The translations under genes and the position numbers were made by a program. The notes under the pieces are model-generated. The model ran no database searches and was not told the DNA's origin. It saw only the letters and a list, made by a program, of their open reading frames with translations. This document shows, piece after piece, positions 15,856-23,671 of a DNA stretch of 64,000 nt (position 1 is the first letter of the stretch; each line of letters begins with the position of its first letter). This stretch comes from Hymenobacter mellowenesis (GTDB lineage Bacteria; Bacteroidota; Bacteroidia; Cytophagales; Hymenobacteraceae), in the NCBI RefSeq assembly GCF_030581005.1, contig NZ_JAUQSX010000007.1, positions 62,001-126,000 on the forward strand, written 5' to 3'.

Positions 15856-16725
15856 CTACAAGCCGTAGAGGACCACCGTGCCGTCGGCTCCCCGCTCCCA
15901 CTGGCCGCAGCGGGCGCGCCGCGCCGGGCCGCTGAGCTGCAGGCCGCCATCGAGCAGGCCGGGGGCGTAATAGGGCGCCGAGGCGGTGAGCACCTGCCGG
16001 CCCAGGGCGCCGGGGCGCAGGCGCGGGTTGCGGCGCAGGGCGCGGTGCGAGCGCCGGGCCACGTCGCGGGCAAAGCGCACGTAGGCGCGGGCAATTTCCA
16101 GCTCCTGGTTTTCGGGGCTGAGGGCTTCCAGTTCCAGGCCAAACACCTTTTTGGCGTTGTCGGCCAGCAGGTTGCCGGCCTGGGTGCCCACCCAGTTGCC
16201 GGCCGCCGAGCCCGCGTAGCCGCCCGCCTTGCGGCCGGCCCACTGCCCGGCGCGGGCGCCCAGCGGCCCCAGCCGGCCGCCCAGCGCGGCCCCGGCCCGC
16301 CCGCCCAAGGCGGCGCCGGCCTGCCCGCCGTACTGGCCGGCCAGCTGCGGCAGGGTTTTCTTGCCGAAATCGACAAGGTAACGGCCCACGCTTTGCCCGG
16401 CCGGCGACTTGGCCAGCTGCGAGGCCGCACCCGCCACCTGGCTCACCAGGTTGCCCAGAAACTGGTTCAGCTCCTGTTCGTTGGTTACTTCCAGCAGTTC
16501 GCCCACCAGCTCTTCCTCGTTGTTCATTTCGTAGGCCTCGCCGTTGTATTCGTTGCTGAACTCGCCGTTGAATTCGCTTTCGAACTCCTGGCCCAGCTCC
16601 TGGCCATACTCGAATTCCTGGCCCAGTTCCTGGCCGTATTCGCCGGTGGTTTCGTAGTTCTCGTATTCGCCGTTGACGGCGGCCCCGGATTCAAATTCCT
16701 GAAGGGTTCGGTCGATGTTGTGCAT
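15856..16725 (-). CDS. Glycine-zipper protein with acidic N-terminal repeats (cluster paralogue A)
   Basis: 289 residues, first gene of the minus-strand cluster. The N-terminus (MHNIDRTLQEFESG) is followed by near-identical repeats of G-Q-E-L/F (YGQELGQEFEYGQELGQEFE), then GELLEVTNEQELNQFLGNL, then a long Gly/Ala zipper (GAALGGRAGAALGGRLGPLG), then LSPENQELEIARAYVRFA and a short C-terminal domain. The order matches paralogue B exactly, though the zipper here is longer and more polar. No signal peptide or classic transmembrane helix is seen. The two proteins probably assemble with each other or with themselves. The upstream 274-bp region separates the gene from the divergent speD operon and holds a short palindrome. 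Confidence 0.85.
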   Translation of the reverse strand: MHNIDRTLQEFESGAAVNGEYENYETTGEYGQELGQEFEYGQELGQEFESEFNGEFSNEYNGEAYEMNNEEELVGELLEVTNEQELNQFLGNLVSQVAGAASQLAKSPAGQSVGRYLVDFGKKTLPQLAGQYGGQAGAALGGRAGAALGGRLGPLGARAGQWAGRKAGGYAGSAAGNWVGTQAGNLLADNAKKVFGLELEALSPENQELEIARAYVRFARDVARRSHRALRRNPRLRPGALGRQVLTASAPYYAPGLLDGGLQLSGPARRARCGQWERGADGTVVLYGL

Positions 16726-16821
16726 GGCTGACTGGGGAATAATGGGTTGATGCCTCCCCTGTTTTCAATCGCAGTGCCAACTGTGCCAATGCCGTTTCCA
16801 GCCCGTGGAGCGGGTTGCCGC

Positions 16822-16837
16822 CCGAAATAAATTTCGG
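16822..16837. promoter_or_regulatory. Short palindrome in the divergent region upstream of cluster and speD operon
   Basis: CCGAAAT-AA-ATTTCGG is a perfect 7-bp inverted repeat, about 97 bp upstream of the first cluster gene. It could be an operator for a dimeric regulator. It is the only compact palindrome noticed in this intergenic region. Confidence 0.35.
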
Positions 16838-16984
16838 CAAAGCGCAAAAGGCCCGGTTTCCGCGAAAAGGGTTTCGCCTAGCTGGTGCGCCCCGGCCGGG
16901 CGGCGGCCAGTGCCCAACCATTGCGCTGGGCATCGGTGTAATGCTTCCGGGGGCGCCGCGATAAATCGAACAAAGGCATTTTGC

Positions 16985-16992
16985 TATCTTGC
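16985..16992 (+). promoter_or_regulatory. Possible -7 box for the speD operon
   Basis: TATCTTGC matches TAnnTTTG at five of the six defined positions other than the two N bases. It would place transcription start near 16998, giving about 20 nt of leader before ATG 17018. No convincing -33 TTTG was found. Confidence 0.35.
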
Positions 16993-17017
16993 CACCGCGA
17001 TGCCCCGCGCCCACGTT

Positions 17018-17386
17018 ATGCCTCCTTATTTACCCGGCCTCCACATTCTTGCCACGTTTGCCGCCCCGCCAGCCGCCCTGCACGACGCGGACGCCTGCCG
17101 CGCCTTTTTCGATGCCCAGGTGCTGGCCTTCGGGCTGGAAAAGGTGGGCGAAGCCTACCACAGCTTCCCGGCCGATGAAAACGGCGCGGGCGGCTTCACG
17201 GCCGTGCTGGCCCTCACCGAGTCGCACCTGAGCATCCACACCTGGCCCGAGCACGGGCTGGCCACGTTCGACGTGTTTCTGTCGAACTTCCGGCGCGACA
17301 ACGCGGCCACGGTGCGCGGCATCTACGCCGCCACGCTGGCCTTTTTCGGGGGCACCGAACACAGCAAAACCGAAGTCCGCCGATGA
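17018..17386 (+). CDS. speD: S-adenosylmethionine decarboxylase family proenzyme (SpeD-like)
   Basis: 122 residues from ATG 17018; an in-frame ATG at 17000 would sit almost on the predicted transcript start. It has the prokaryotic class 1B layout: GLHILATF near the start, then TESHLSIHTWPEHG, where cleavage between Glu and Ser creates the pyruvoyl group and the following His acts in processing. The block that normally reads DVFTCG or similar, with the catalytic Cys proton donor, reads DVFLSN here, so the expected Cys is Ser. Proteins of this family normally supply decarboxylated AdoMet for aminopropyl transfer, but some relatives decarboxylate arginine or ornithine instead. Its stop overlaps the next start (ATGA). 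Confidence 0.88.
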   Translation: MPPYLPGLHILATFAAPPAALHDADACRAFFDAQVLAFGLEKVGEAYHSFPADENGAGGFTAVLALTESHLSIHTWPEHGLATFDVFLSNFRRDNAATVRGIYAATLAFFGGTEHSKTEVRR

Positions 17387-18672
17387 GCGAAACCGCTACT
17401 CCCCGGCCCGAGTCGGCCCAGCTGAACTGCCCCAAGTGTGGCACCAGCATCACGTACTACGACGTGGAAGGCAGCGAATACTACGCCTGCCCGCACTGCC
17501 ACGCCTACTTTCGGTGGTCGGGCGAGGCGCAGCCCAAGGTGTTCGGCAAATACGACCAGGCGCCGCCCACCGCCCCGGCCCTGCCCATTGGCGCGGTGGG
17601 CACGCTTCGGGGGCGCACGTTCCGGGTGTTGGGCGTGGTGTCGCGCCGCGAGGCCAACCACCCGCAATACAGCTGGCGCGAGTACCAGCTGTATCAGGCC
17701 GATACCCAGCAATATGCGCAGCTGGCCGAGTTCGACGGGCACTGGACTTTTATTTGGGCAGCCAGCAAGCTCGATGCCGACCGGGAGGAGTACAAGCTGG
17801 GTGATTTCAAAATATTTAACAAATACCAGTCGCGCGTGAACTGGGCGCTGGGCGAGTTTGACTGGGACATTGAACGCGACGACACGCTGCACGTCACCGA
17901 ATACATCAACCCGCCCCGCCTGCTGGTGCAGGAACAGCGCGGCAAGGAGCAAAACTGGTACCGGGGCCACCACGTGGCGCCCAATGAGCTGGCCGAAGCC
18001 TTCCACCTCAGCCGCAGCGCGTTGCCCCACCAGGAAGGCACAGGCGCCGTGCAGCCGGCCCCCGGCAGCGAAAGCTCGTCGGCCCTGTGGAGCCTGACGG
18101 GCATTGTGGTCGCGCTGCTCTTGCTCACGCAGCTGGTGCTGGCGTTTTGGAGCACCCAGCCGATACTGAGCCAAACCATTCAGGTGGAGGCCGATACCAC
18201 AGCGTCGGCGCCGCCCGGCACCGGGCGCGTACTGGTATCGCCCTCTTTCACGCTCGACCACCAAACCGCCCTCGAAATCGACCTGAAAGCCACGCTCAGC
18301 AACCAGTGGCTGGAGCTGCCCGTGAGCCTCGTGGACGAGCAAACCGGCCGGGGCTTCGAGTTCACCAAAAACATCGAGTTTTACAGCGGCGTGGAAGGCG
18401 GCGAAAGCTGGAGCGAAGGCAGCCGCGACGTCGACGCCGTACTCTCGCGGGTGCCGGCCGGCCGCTACCACCTCAATTTTTACCCCTTCACCGAGAAGGG
18501 TGTTTCGCCCGAAATCAGCGTGCAGGTATGGGCCGACCCGGCCCTGCCGTCAAACTTTTTCGTGGTGGTCGGGCTGGTGCTGCTGCTGCCGATGCTGCAG
18601 GCCCTGCGCCAGCACTTCCACGAGCGCAACCGCTGGGCCAACAGCGACTACAACCCCTACGACGCCGAATAA
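17383..18672 (+). CDS. DUF4178 membrane protein with N-terminal zinc ribbon
   Basis: 429 residues. Positions 10-40 hold two CxxC pairs (CPKCGTSITYY and YACPHCHAYF), a zinc-ribbon-like module. Residues about 60-190 are the DUF4178 region (VGTLRGRTFRVLGVV ... WREYQLYQADTQQYAQL). A transmembrane helix follows near 230-250 (LTGIVVALLLLTQLVLAFW), then an extracytoplasmic beta-rich domain, then a second helix near 390-405 (FFVVVGLVLLLPMLQAL) and a short cytoplasmic tail. It overlaps speD by four bases and is followed 9 bp later by a small membrane protein. DUF4178 proteins recur beside DUF350 and membrane-bound aminopropyltransferases in predicted envelope-stress gene sets. The biochemical role is unknown. 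Confidence 0.85.
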   Translation: MSETATPRPESAQLNCPKCGTSITYYDVEGSEYYACPHCHAYFRWSGEAQPKVFGKYDQAPPTAPALPIGAVGTLRGRTFRVLGVVSRREANHPQYSWREYQLYQADTQQYAQLAEFDGHWTFIWAASKLDADREEYKLGDFKIFNKYQSRVNWALGEFDWDIERDDTLHVTEYINPPRLLVQEQRGKEQNWYRGHHVAPNELAEAFHLSRSALPHQEGTGAVQPAPGSESSSALWSLTGIVVALLLLTQLVLAFWSTQPILSQTIQVEADTTASAPPGTGRVLVSPSFTLDHQTALEIDLKATLSNQWLELPVSLVDEQTGRGFEFTKNIEFYSGVEGGESWSEGSRDVDAVLSRVPAGRYHLNFYPFTEKGVSPEISVQVWADPALPSNFFVVVGLVLLLPMLQALRQHFHERNRWANSDYNPYDAE

Positions 18673-18681
18673 ACCGCCGCC

Positions 18682-18882
18682 ATGCTCGAACGCCTGCTAA
18701 TTTCCCTGCGCCCCGTGCGCCTCTACGCGCTGCTGCTGCTCCTGCCGCTGGGCTGGTTTGCCTGGGGCACGGCCACCGGCACCCGCCTGCTCGGCGACGA
18801 CAACGAAAGCACCGAAACACTCACCGCCGGCTCCGGGGGCGGGCGCAGCACCGTCGGCCACGCCCGCTTTTATCACAAGTAA
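18682..18882 (+). CDS. Small single-pass membrane protein
   Basis: 66 residues, with a transmembrane segment near the start (RLYALLLLLPLGWFAWGTA) and a polar Gly/Ser-rich tail. It is retained because it fits exactly between DUF4178 (9 bp) and DUF350 (11 bp) on the same strand with no other frame competing. Not recognised. It may be a subunit of a DUF4178/DUF350 complex. Confidence 0.75.
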   Translation: MLERLLISLRPVRLYALLLLLPLGWFAWGTATGTRLLGDDNESTETLTAGSGGGRSTVGHARFYHK

Positions 18883-18893
18883 TTTTTCAGTTT

Positions 18894-19109
18894 ATGGAAT
18901 ACCTCAACCCCAAGGCGTTCACGGCCTCCATCGTGTATTCGCTGCTCGGCATCTTCATTCTGGTGGTCAGCTTTTACGTGTTCAACAAGCTGACGCCGGG
19001 CACCTTGCGCAAGGAAATAATAGAGGACCACAACACGGCGCTGGCCATTCTGGGCGCGGCGTTTATGCTGGCCGTGGCCCTCATCATCAGCGCCGCCATT
19101 CATGGTTGA
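18894..19109 (+). CDS. DUF350 membrane protein
   Basis: 71 residues with two transmembrane helices (IVYSLLGIFILVVSFYVF and LAILGAAFMLAVALIISAAI) joined by a charged loop TPGTLRKEIIEDHN, the typical DUF350 hairpin. ATG 18894; its stop overlaps the next start by eight bases (ATGGTTGA). DUF350 proteins are often found with membrane-associated aminopropyltransferases and DUF4178. Function unknown. Confidence 0.88.
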   Translation: MEYLNPKAFTASIVYSLLGIFILVVSFYVFNKLTPGTLRKEIIEDHNTALAILGAAFMLAVALIISAAIHG

Positions 19110-20658
19110 AACCGACTTGGAGCCGGTGGTGGCCCCAGCGGCCCGGCGGCAGCAGTCGCCGGGCTTGCTGCTGCTGGCGGTGGCCGTCATTGCCACCTGC
19201 GGGCTGATTTATGAGCTGATTGCCGGCACCTTAGCCTCGTATTTGCTGGGCGACTCGGTGACGCAGTTCTCGACCATCATCGGGGCCTACCTCTTTGCCA
19301 TGGGCATCGGCTCGTGGCTATCAAAATTCCTGGAAGGTTCGCTGCTGCGCTGGTTTATCCGGCTCGAAATTCTGGTGGGCATCGTGGGCGGGTGCATGGC
19401 GCCGCTGCTGTTCGTGTCGTTCGAGTACGTCGCCTCGTTTCGGCTGCTACTGTATGTGCTGGTGGGCCTCACGGGCGTGCTGGTGGGGCTCGAAATCCCG
19501 CTGCTGATGCGCATTCTGGAAAACCGCTACCAGTTCAAGGACTTGGTGGCGCGGGTGTTTGCCGTCGATTACGTAGGGGCGCTGCTGGCTTCGCTCATAT
19601 TCCCGCTCGTGCTGGTTCCACAGCTCGGGCTGATTCGGACCTCGCTCTTGTTTGGGGCTTTGAACCTAGCCGTGGCCGCCGTGGTACTGGCCCGCTTCCC
19701 CGAAACGCGGCCTTACCGGCGGCGCTTTGGCGTGGGCATCGCGGTGGCGCTGCTGGGGCTGGCGGTGCTGTTTGGCTTCGCCAACCGGCTGCTGGCTTAC
19801 ACCGAAACGTTGGCGTTTCAGGACCAGGTCATTTACTCGAAGTCGACGCCTTACCAGCGCATCGTCCTCACCCGCAACCCGCGCGAGCTGCGCCTGTTTC
19901 TCAACGGCAACCTGCAGTTCAGCTCCGCCGATGAATACCGCTACCACGAGGCACTGGTGCACCCATTGCTGCAGGCGCTGCCCCAGGCCCGCCGGGTGCT
20001 CGTGATGGGCGGCGGCGATGGCTTGGCCGTGCGTGAGCTACTAAAATATCCTCACATTCAAAGCATTAAGCTAGTCGACCTTGACCAGGGCATGACTAGT
20101 ATTTTCCAGCACAACGAGCTGCTACTGGCCCTGAACAAAGGCTCGCTAAACAATCCAAAAGTGCAGGTTATCAATGCTGATGCCTACCAGTGGGTGCGCC
20201 AGGACACGGCGCATTATGATGCTGTTATCGTCGACTTTCCTGACCCTGGCAATTACTCCATTGGCAAGCTTTACTCAGCCGCGTTCTACACGGCGCTAGC
20301 CAAGCGGCTGGCACCCGGCGGGCGCATGGTGGTGCAAAGCACCTCGCCGTATCTGGCGCGGCAGTCGTTCTGGTGCGTGGCCCACACGCTGGCGGCCGTG
20401 GGCCTGCACACGTTGCCCTATCACCTCTACGTGCCTTCCTTCGGCGAGTGGGGCTACGTGCTGGCCGGCCCCGACGCCCACTGGCGCGGCGATGCCGGGC
20501 CGCTGCCATCGGGCCTGCGCTACATCACCCCCGGCACTATTCACGACATGCTCCGCTTCCCACCCGACATGAGCGAGGTACCAACCGAGGTAAATCAGCT
20601 GAATAACCAGGCCCTGGTGCGGTATTTTGAGGAGGACTGGGGGCCGTATGTGCATTGA
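19102..20658 (+). CDS. Membrane-fused polyamine aminopropyltransferase (SpeE-like)
   Basis: 518 residues. The first 230 form about seven transmembrane helices (LLLAVAVIATCGLIYELIAG, LLYVLVGLTGVLVGLEIPLL and others). The C-terminal 290 are a spermidine-synthase fold: STPYQRIVLT, LFLNGNLQFSSADEYRYHE, the AdoMet-type loop VLVMGGGDGLAVRELL, VDLDQG and the catalytic-region DFPDPGNYSIGKLYS. The fold transfers an aminopropyl group from decarboxylated AdoMet to an amine. Tethering to the membrane suggests an acceptor at the membrane or in the envelope rather than free putrescine. It is co-transcribed with DUF350, which it overlaps, and is followed by a palindromic repeat. Confidence 0.9.
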   Translation: MVETDLEPVVAPAARRQQSPGLLLLAVAVIATCGLIYELIAGTLASYLLGDSVTQFSTIIGAYLFAMGIGSWLSKFLEGSLLRWFIRLEILVGIVGGCMAPLLFVSFEYVASFRLLLYVLVGLTGVLVGLEIPLLMRILENRYQFKDLVARVFAVDYVGALLASLIFPLVLVPQLGLIRTSLLFGALNLAVAAVVLARFPETRPYRRRFGVGIAVALLGLAVLFGFANRLLAYTETLAFQDQVIYSKSTPYQRIVLTRNPRELRLFLNGNLQFSSADEYRYHEALVHPLLQALPQARRVLVMGGGDGLAVRELLKYPHIQSIKLVDLDQGMTSIFQHNELLLALNKGSLNNPKVQVINADAYQWVRQDTAHYDAVIVDFPDPGNYSIGKLYSAAFYTALAKRLAPGGRMVVQSTSPYLARQSFWCVAHTLAAVGLHTLPYHLYVPSFGEWGYVLAGPDAHWRGDAGPLPSGLRYITPGTIHDMLRFPPDMSEVPTEVNQLNNQALVRYFEEDWGPYVH

Positions 20659-20682
20659 TAACTCAGGCATTTTCATCCCAGT

Positions 20683-20783
20683 ACGTCATGCCGAGCGCAG
20701 TCGAGACATGACGCGTGCCGGAGTAATTCTTACGATTGGATAACTACCACATGCGAGATGCCTCGGCTGCGCTCGGCATGACG
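20683..20783. repeat. Dispersed palindrome, copy 3 (diverged left arm)
   Basis: The ACGTCATGCCGAGCGCAG arm at the left matches CTGCGCTCGGCATGACGT at the right. Inside, the left arm is interrupted compared with other copies (TCGAGACATGACG in place of CCGAAGCATCTC). It lies between the aminopropyltransferase and the amine oxidase. Confidence 0.85.
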
Positions 20784-20866
20784 TGCTGAAATAAAAACGC
20801 CCTTCTTCAAATCGCCCCTCTTCCCACTTTCCATCTCCCCTTCTTCCTACCTCCCCGCCTCTCCCC

Positions 20867-22501
20867 ATGCCCAACCGTCGCACTTTTCTGGCCCAAGGCG
20901 GCGCGGCGCTCACCGGCGCGCTGCTGCTGCCGGCCCTGCCCGGCTGCGCACCTACTAACTCGCTGGCCCACATTAAAGGCCGGATGCAGGGGCAGGACGC
21001 CACCACCGGCCACCTGCTGCGCGACCCCAGCCGCATTCCCGCCCCCACCGAAACCTTCGAAACCGAGGTACTCATCATCGGCGGGGGCGTGGCGGGGCTC
21101 TCGGCTCGACGCTGGCTGCACCGCCACGGTCTCACCAATACGCTGCTGATGGAGCTGGCCGCCGAAACCGGGGGCAACGCCGCCGCCGGCCGCAACGCCG
21201 CATCGGCCTACCCCTGGGGGGCGCACTACCTGCCCGTGCCCGACGTACGCAACGTGGAGCTGCTGGAGTTTCTGCAGGAAACTGGCACGCTTACCGGCTA
21301 CGCGCCCGACGGATTACCCATTTACAGCGACTATCACCTTTGCCACGACCCCGACGAGCGGTTGAGCATCGACGGCCACTGGCAGGACGGGCTGGTGCCC
21401 AGCCTCAATCTTTCGGCCGACGAGCAGGCACAGTTTGCCCGCTTCTTCAAGCTGATTGAAATCCTGAAAACGGCAAAGGGACACGATGGCCGCGACGCCT
21501 TCTGCATCCCGCTCGACCACGCCTCGGCCGATGCGGAATACCGCCAGCTCGACCAAATTTCCTTTGCCGATTACCTAACTCGCGAAGGCTTCACAGCCGC
21601 GCCGTTGCGCTGGTACCTGGACTACGCCTGCCGCGACGACTATGGCGCCCTGGCAACTCAAGTTTCGGCTTGGGCGGGGCTGCACTACTTCGCCAGCCGC
21701 AAGGGCCGCGCCCATAACGCCACCGGCGGCGACGTGCTGACCTGGCCCGAGGGCAACCATTTTCTCACCGAACACCTCCGCCGCTGGGGTGGCGGGGCCA
21801 TTCAAAACCACACGCTGGCTTACGACCTGCGCGAAACCGCCAGCGGCGTCGAGGTGCTCACCTACAACGTGGCCACCCGCCAGGGCACCCGCGTGCGGGC
21901 CCGGCGTGTGCTGCTGGCCACGCCTCAGCACGTGGCCCACCGGCTGCTGGCCGGCATTCCCGGCCACGCCCTTCCCCCGCCCGATGCCCTGCATCACGCC
22001 CCCTGGCTCATCGCCAACCTCACCGTGGAGGGCCTGCCGCAAGGTCCCGGCCGCCCCCTTAGCTGGGACAATGTTCGCTACGGCAGCGCCTCGCTGGGCT
22101 ACATTAATGCAAGCCAGCAGTCGGTGCGGCAGGAAAGCGGCGCGCCCAAGGTCATCACCCTCTACTGGCCCCTCACCGACGAGGCGCCCGGCCCCGCCCG
22201 TCGCCGCGCCTACCAAACGCCCTACGCCGAGTGGCTGCCCCGCGTGGTGGCCGAGCTCGAAACTTACCACCCCGGCGTGACGCCCTACCTCAAAAACGCC
22301 GACCTCTGGGTGTGGGGCCACGGCATGGTAGCCCCCACGCCTGGCCTGGTGTGGGGGGGCGCCCGGCAGGCCGCTATGCAGCCCGTGCGGGACCGCATCT
22401 ACTTCGCGCACACGGATTTCAGCGGTATTTCTATTTTTGAGGAAGGCTTTTACCAAGGCATCCGGGCGGCGCGGGAGATGCTTGAAACGGCCGGTGTCTG
22501 A
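20867..22501 (+). CDS. Tat-exported flavin-dependent amine oxidase family protein
   Basis: 544 residues. The N-terminus carries a twin-arginine motif (NRRTFLAQGG) followed by a hydrophobic stretch and a lipobox-like LPALPGCA, so export of a folded FAD protein and possible lipid anchoring are predicted. The Rossmann loop is VLIIGGGVAGLSARRWL with GGNAAAGRN behind it. The C-terminal GGARQAAMQPVRDRIYFAHTD and SGISIFEEGFYQGIRAA resemble the FAD-closing region of monoamine/polyamine oxidases. In this setting oxidation of a polyamine or an aminopropylated product in the periplasm is plausible but unproved. A palindrome lies before and after the gene. Confidence 0.85.
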   Translation: MPNRRTFLAQGGAALTGALLLPALPGCAPTNSLAHIKGRMQGQDATTGHLLRDPSRIPAPTETFETEVLIIGGGVAGLSARRWLHRHGLTNTLLMELAAETGGNAAAGRNAASAYPWGAHYLPVPDVRNVELLEFLQETGTLTGYAPDGLPIYSDYHLCHDPDERLSIDGHWQDGLVPSLNLSADEQAQFARFFKLIEILKTAKGHDGRDAFCIPLDHASADAEYRQLDQISFADYLTREGFTAAPLRWYLDYACRDDYGALATQVSAWAGLHYFASRKGRAHNATGGDVLTWPEGNHFLTEHLRRWGGGAIQNHTLAYDLRETASGVEVLTYNVATRQGTRVRARRVLLATPQHVAHRLLAGIPGHALPPPDALHHAPWLIANLTVEGLPQGPGRPLSWDNVRYGSASLGYINASQQSVRQESGAPKVITLYWPLTDEAPGPARRRAYQTPYAEWLPRVVAELETYHPGVTPYLKNADLWVWGHGMVAPTPGLVWGGARQAAMQPVRDRIYFAHTDFSGISIFEEGFYQGIRAAREMLETAGV

Positions 22502-22510
22502 TAAAAGGAA

Positions 22511-22601
22511 CGTCATGCTGAGCGCAGTCGAAGCATCTCTACCGCGCAACGTAATCATTTACTCTCGCGGTACAGATGCTTCGACTGCGCTCAGCATGAC
22601 G
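22511..22601. repeat. Dispersed palindrome, copy 4
   Basis: Arms CGTCATGCTGAGCGCAGTCG and CGACTGCGCTCAGCATGACG, extended by AAGCATCT/AGATGCTT, span 91 bp between the amine oxidase and the membrane protein. The T in CAGTCG is balanced by an A in CGACTG. Confidence 0.92.
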
Positions 22602-22636
22602 GGCCATCGATTTTTCTATCCTCATTCTATCCGCTT

Positions 22637-23671
22637 ATGCCCCAACCCTGGATTCGCTCGGCCCGCTATGACGGGCTGCTGATTCTGGCGCCGCCGTTTC
22701 TGGCGCTGGGGCTGGTGCTGCTGCTCCCCCCCGCCTACCGCAGCACGGCCGAGATGCCGCTGCTGGCCTGGGTGGCGCTGGTGGTGCTCATCGACGTGGC
22801 TCATGTGTACGGCACCCTGTTCCAGACCTATTTCGACCCGCTGAAGCGGCGGCAGCGGCGCACCCTGCTGTGGGTGGTGCCGCTGGCCTGCTACGCGGCC
22901 GGCGTGGCCCTGCACAGCTTGGGCGGGCTGGTGTTCTGGCGGGTGCTGGCGTACCTGGCGGTGTTTCATTTCATCCGGCAGCAGTATGGGTTTCTGCGGC
23001 TGTATGGGCGGCAGGAGCCGCGCACCAAAGGCGCCTGGCTGGCCACGGTGCTGATTTACTACGCCACCATCTACCCACTCCTGTACTGGCACCTCTCGCC
23101 GGGGCGGAACTTCAACTGGTTCATCGATGGGGAGTTTGTGCAAACGGACTGGCCGGCCGGCCGGCTAGTAGCCACGGTGCTATACGTGGCCTTAATCATA
23201 GCCTATACCGTTCGGGAGGCGCTGCTTTGGCGGCGCACCCGCACTTTTAATGTGCCCCGCAATCTGCTACTGGGCGGCACGCTGGCATCGTGGTACGCCG
23301 GCATTGTCTGGTTCAACGGCGACCTGGCCTTCACGCTGCTCAACGTGGTGTCGCACGGCATTCCTTACCTGGCGCTGGTCTGGAACGGCGGGCCGTCGTC
23401 GCGGCAGGCGCCCGCGCCGCCCCGGCGGGGCGCCTGGGCCGGCCGCTACGGCCTGCTGGTGTTTCTGGGGGCCGTGGCCCTATTCGCTTTTCTGGAAGAA
23501 GGGCTGTGGGACGGGCTGGTGTGGCGCGAGCACGGCGCCGTGTTCGGCTGGTTTCAGCAGCTGCCGACGGTGGCCAGCCCGGTGTTGCTCATGTGGCTGG
23601 TACCGCTGTTGGCCCTGCCCCAATCAACTCATTACGTGCTCGACGGCTTCATCTGGCGCCGGCCGAAGTAG
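22637..23671 (+). CDS. Multi-pass membrane protein with conserved-looking intramembrane histidines
   Basis: 344 residues with eight or nine hydrophobic helices. Histidines sit next to polar residues in or near several helices: VLIDVAHVYGTLF, FHFIRQQYGFLRLYG, VVSHGIPYLALVW and LPQSTHYVLDGFIWR. Such spacing recalls membrane di-iron or carotenoid-cleaving (Brp/Blh-like) proteins, but the match is by eye only and no family is claimed. It ends the speD-DUF4178-DUF350 gene set. Its last two codons (AAG TAG) fall inside the inverted repeat at 23666-23784. Confidence 0.75.
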   Translation: MPQPWIRSARYDGLLILAPPFLALGLVLLLPPAYRSTAEMPLLAWVALVVLIDVAHVYGTLFQTYFDPLKRRQRRTLLWVVPLACYAAGVALHSLGGLVFWRVLAYLAVFHFIRQQYGFLRLYGRQEPRTKGAWLATVLIYYATIYPLLYWHLSPGRNFNWFIDGEFVQTDWPAGRLVATVLYVALIIAYTVREALLWRRTRTFNVPRNLLLGGTLASWYAGIVWFNGDLAFTLLNVVSHGIPYLALVWNGGPSSRQAPAPPRRGAWAGRYGLLVFLGAVALFAFLEEGLWDGLVWREHGAVFGWFQQLPTVASPVLLMWLVPLLALPQSTHYVLDGFIWRRPK

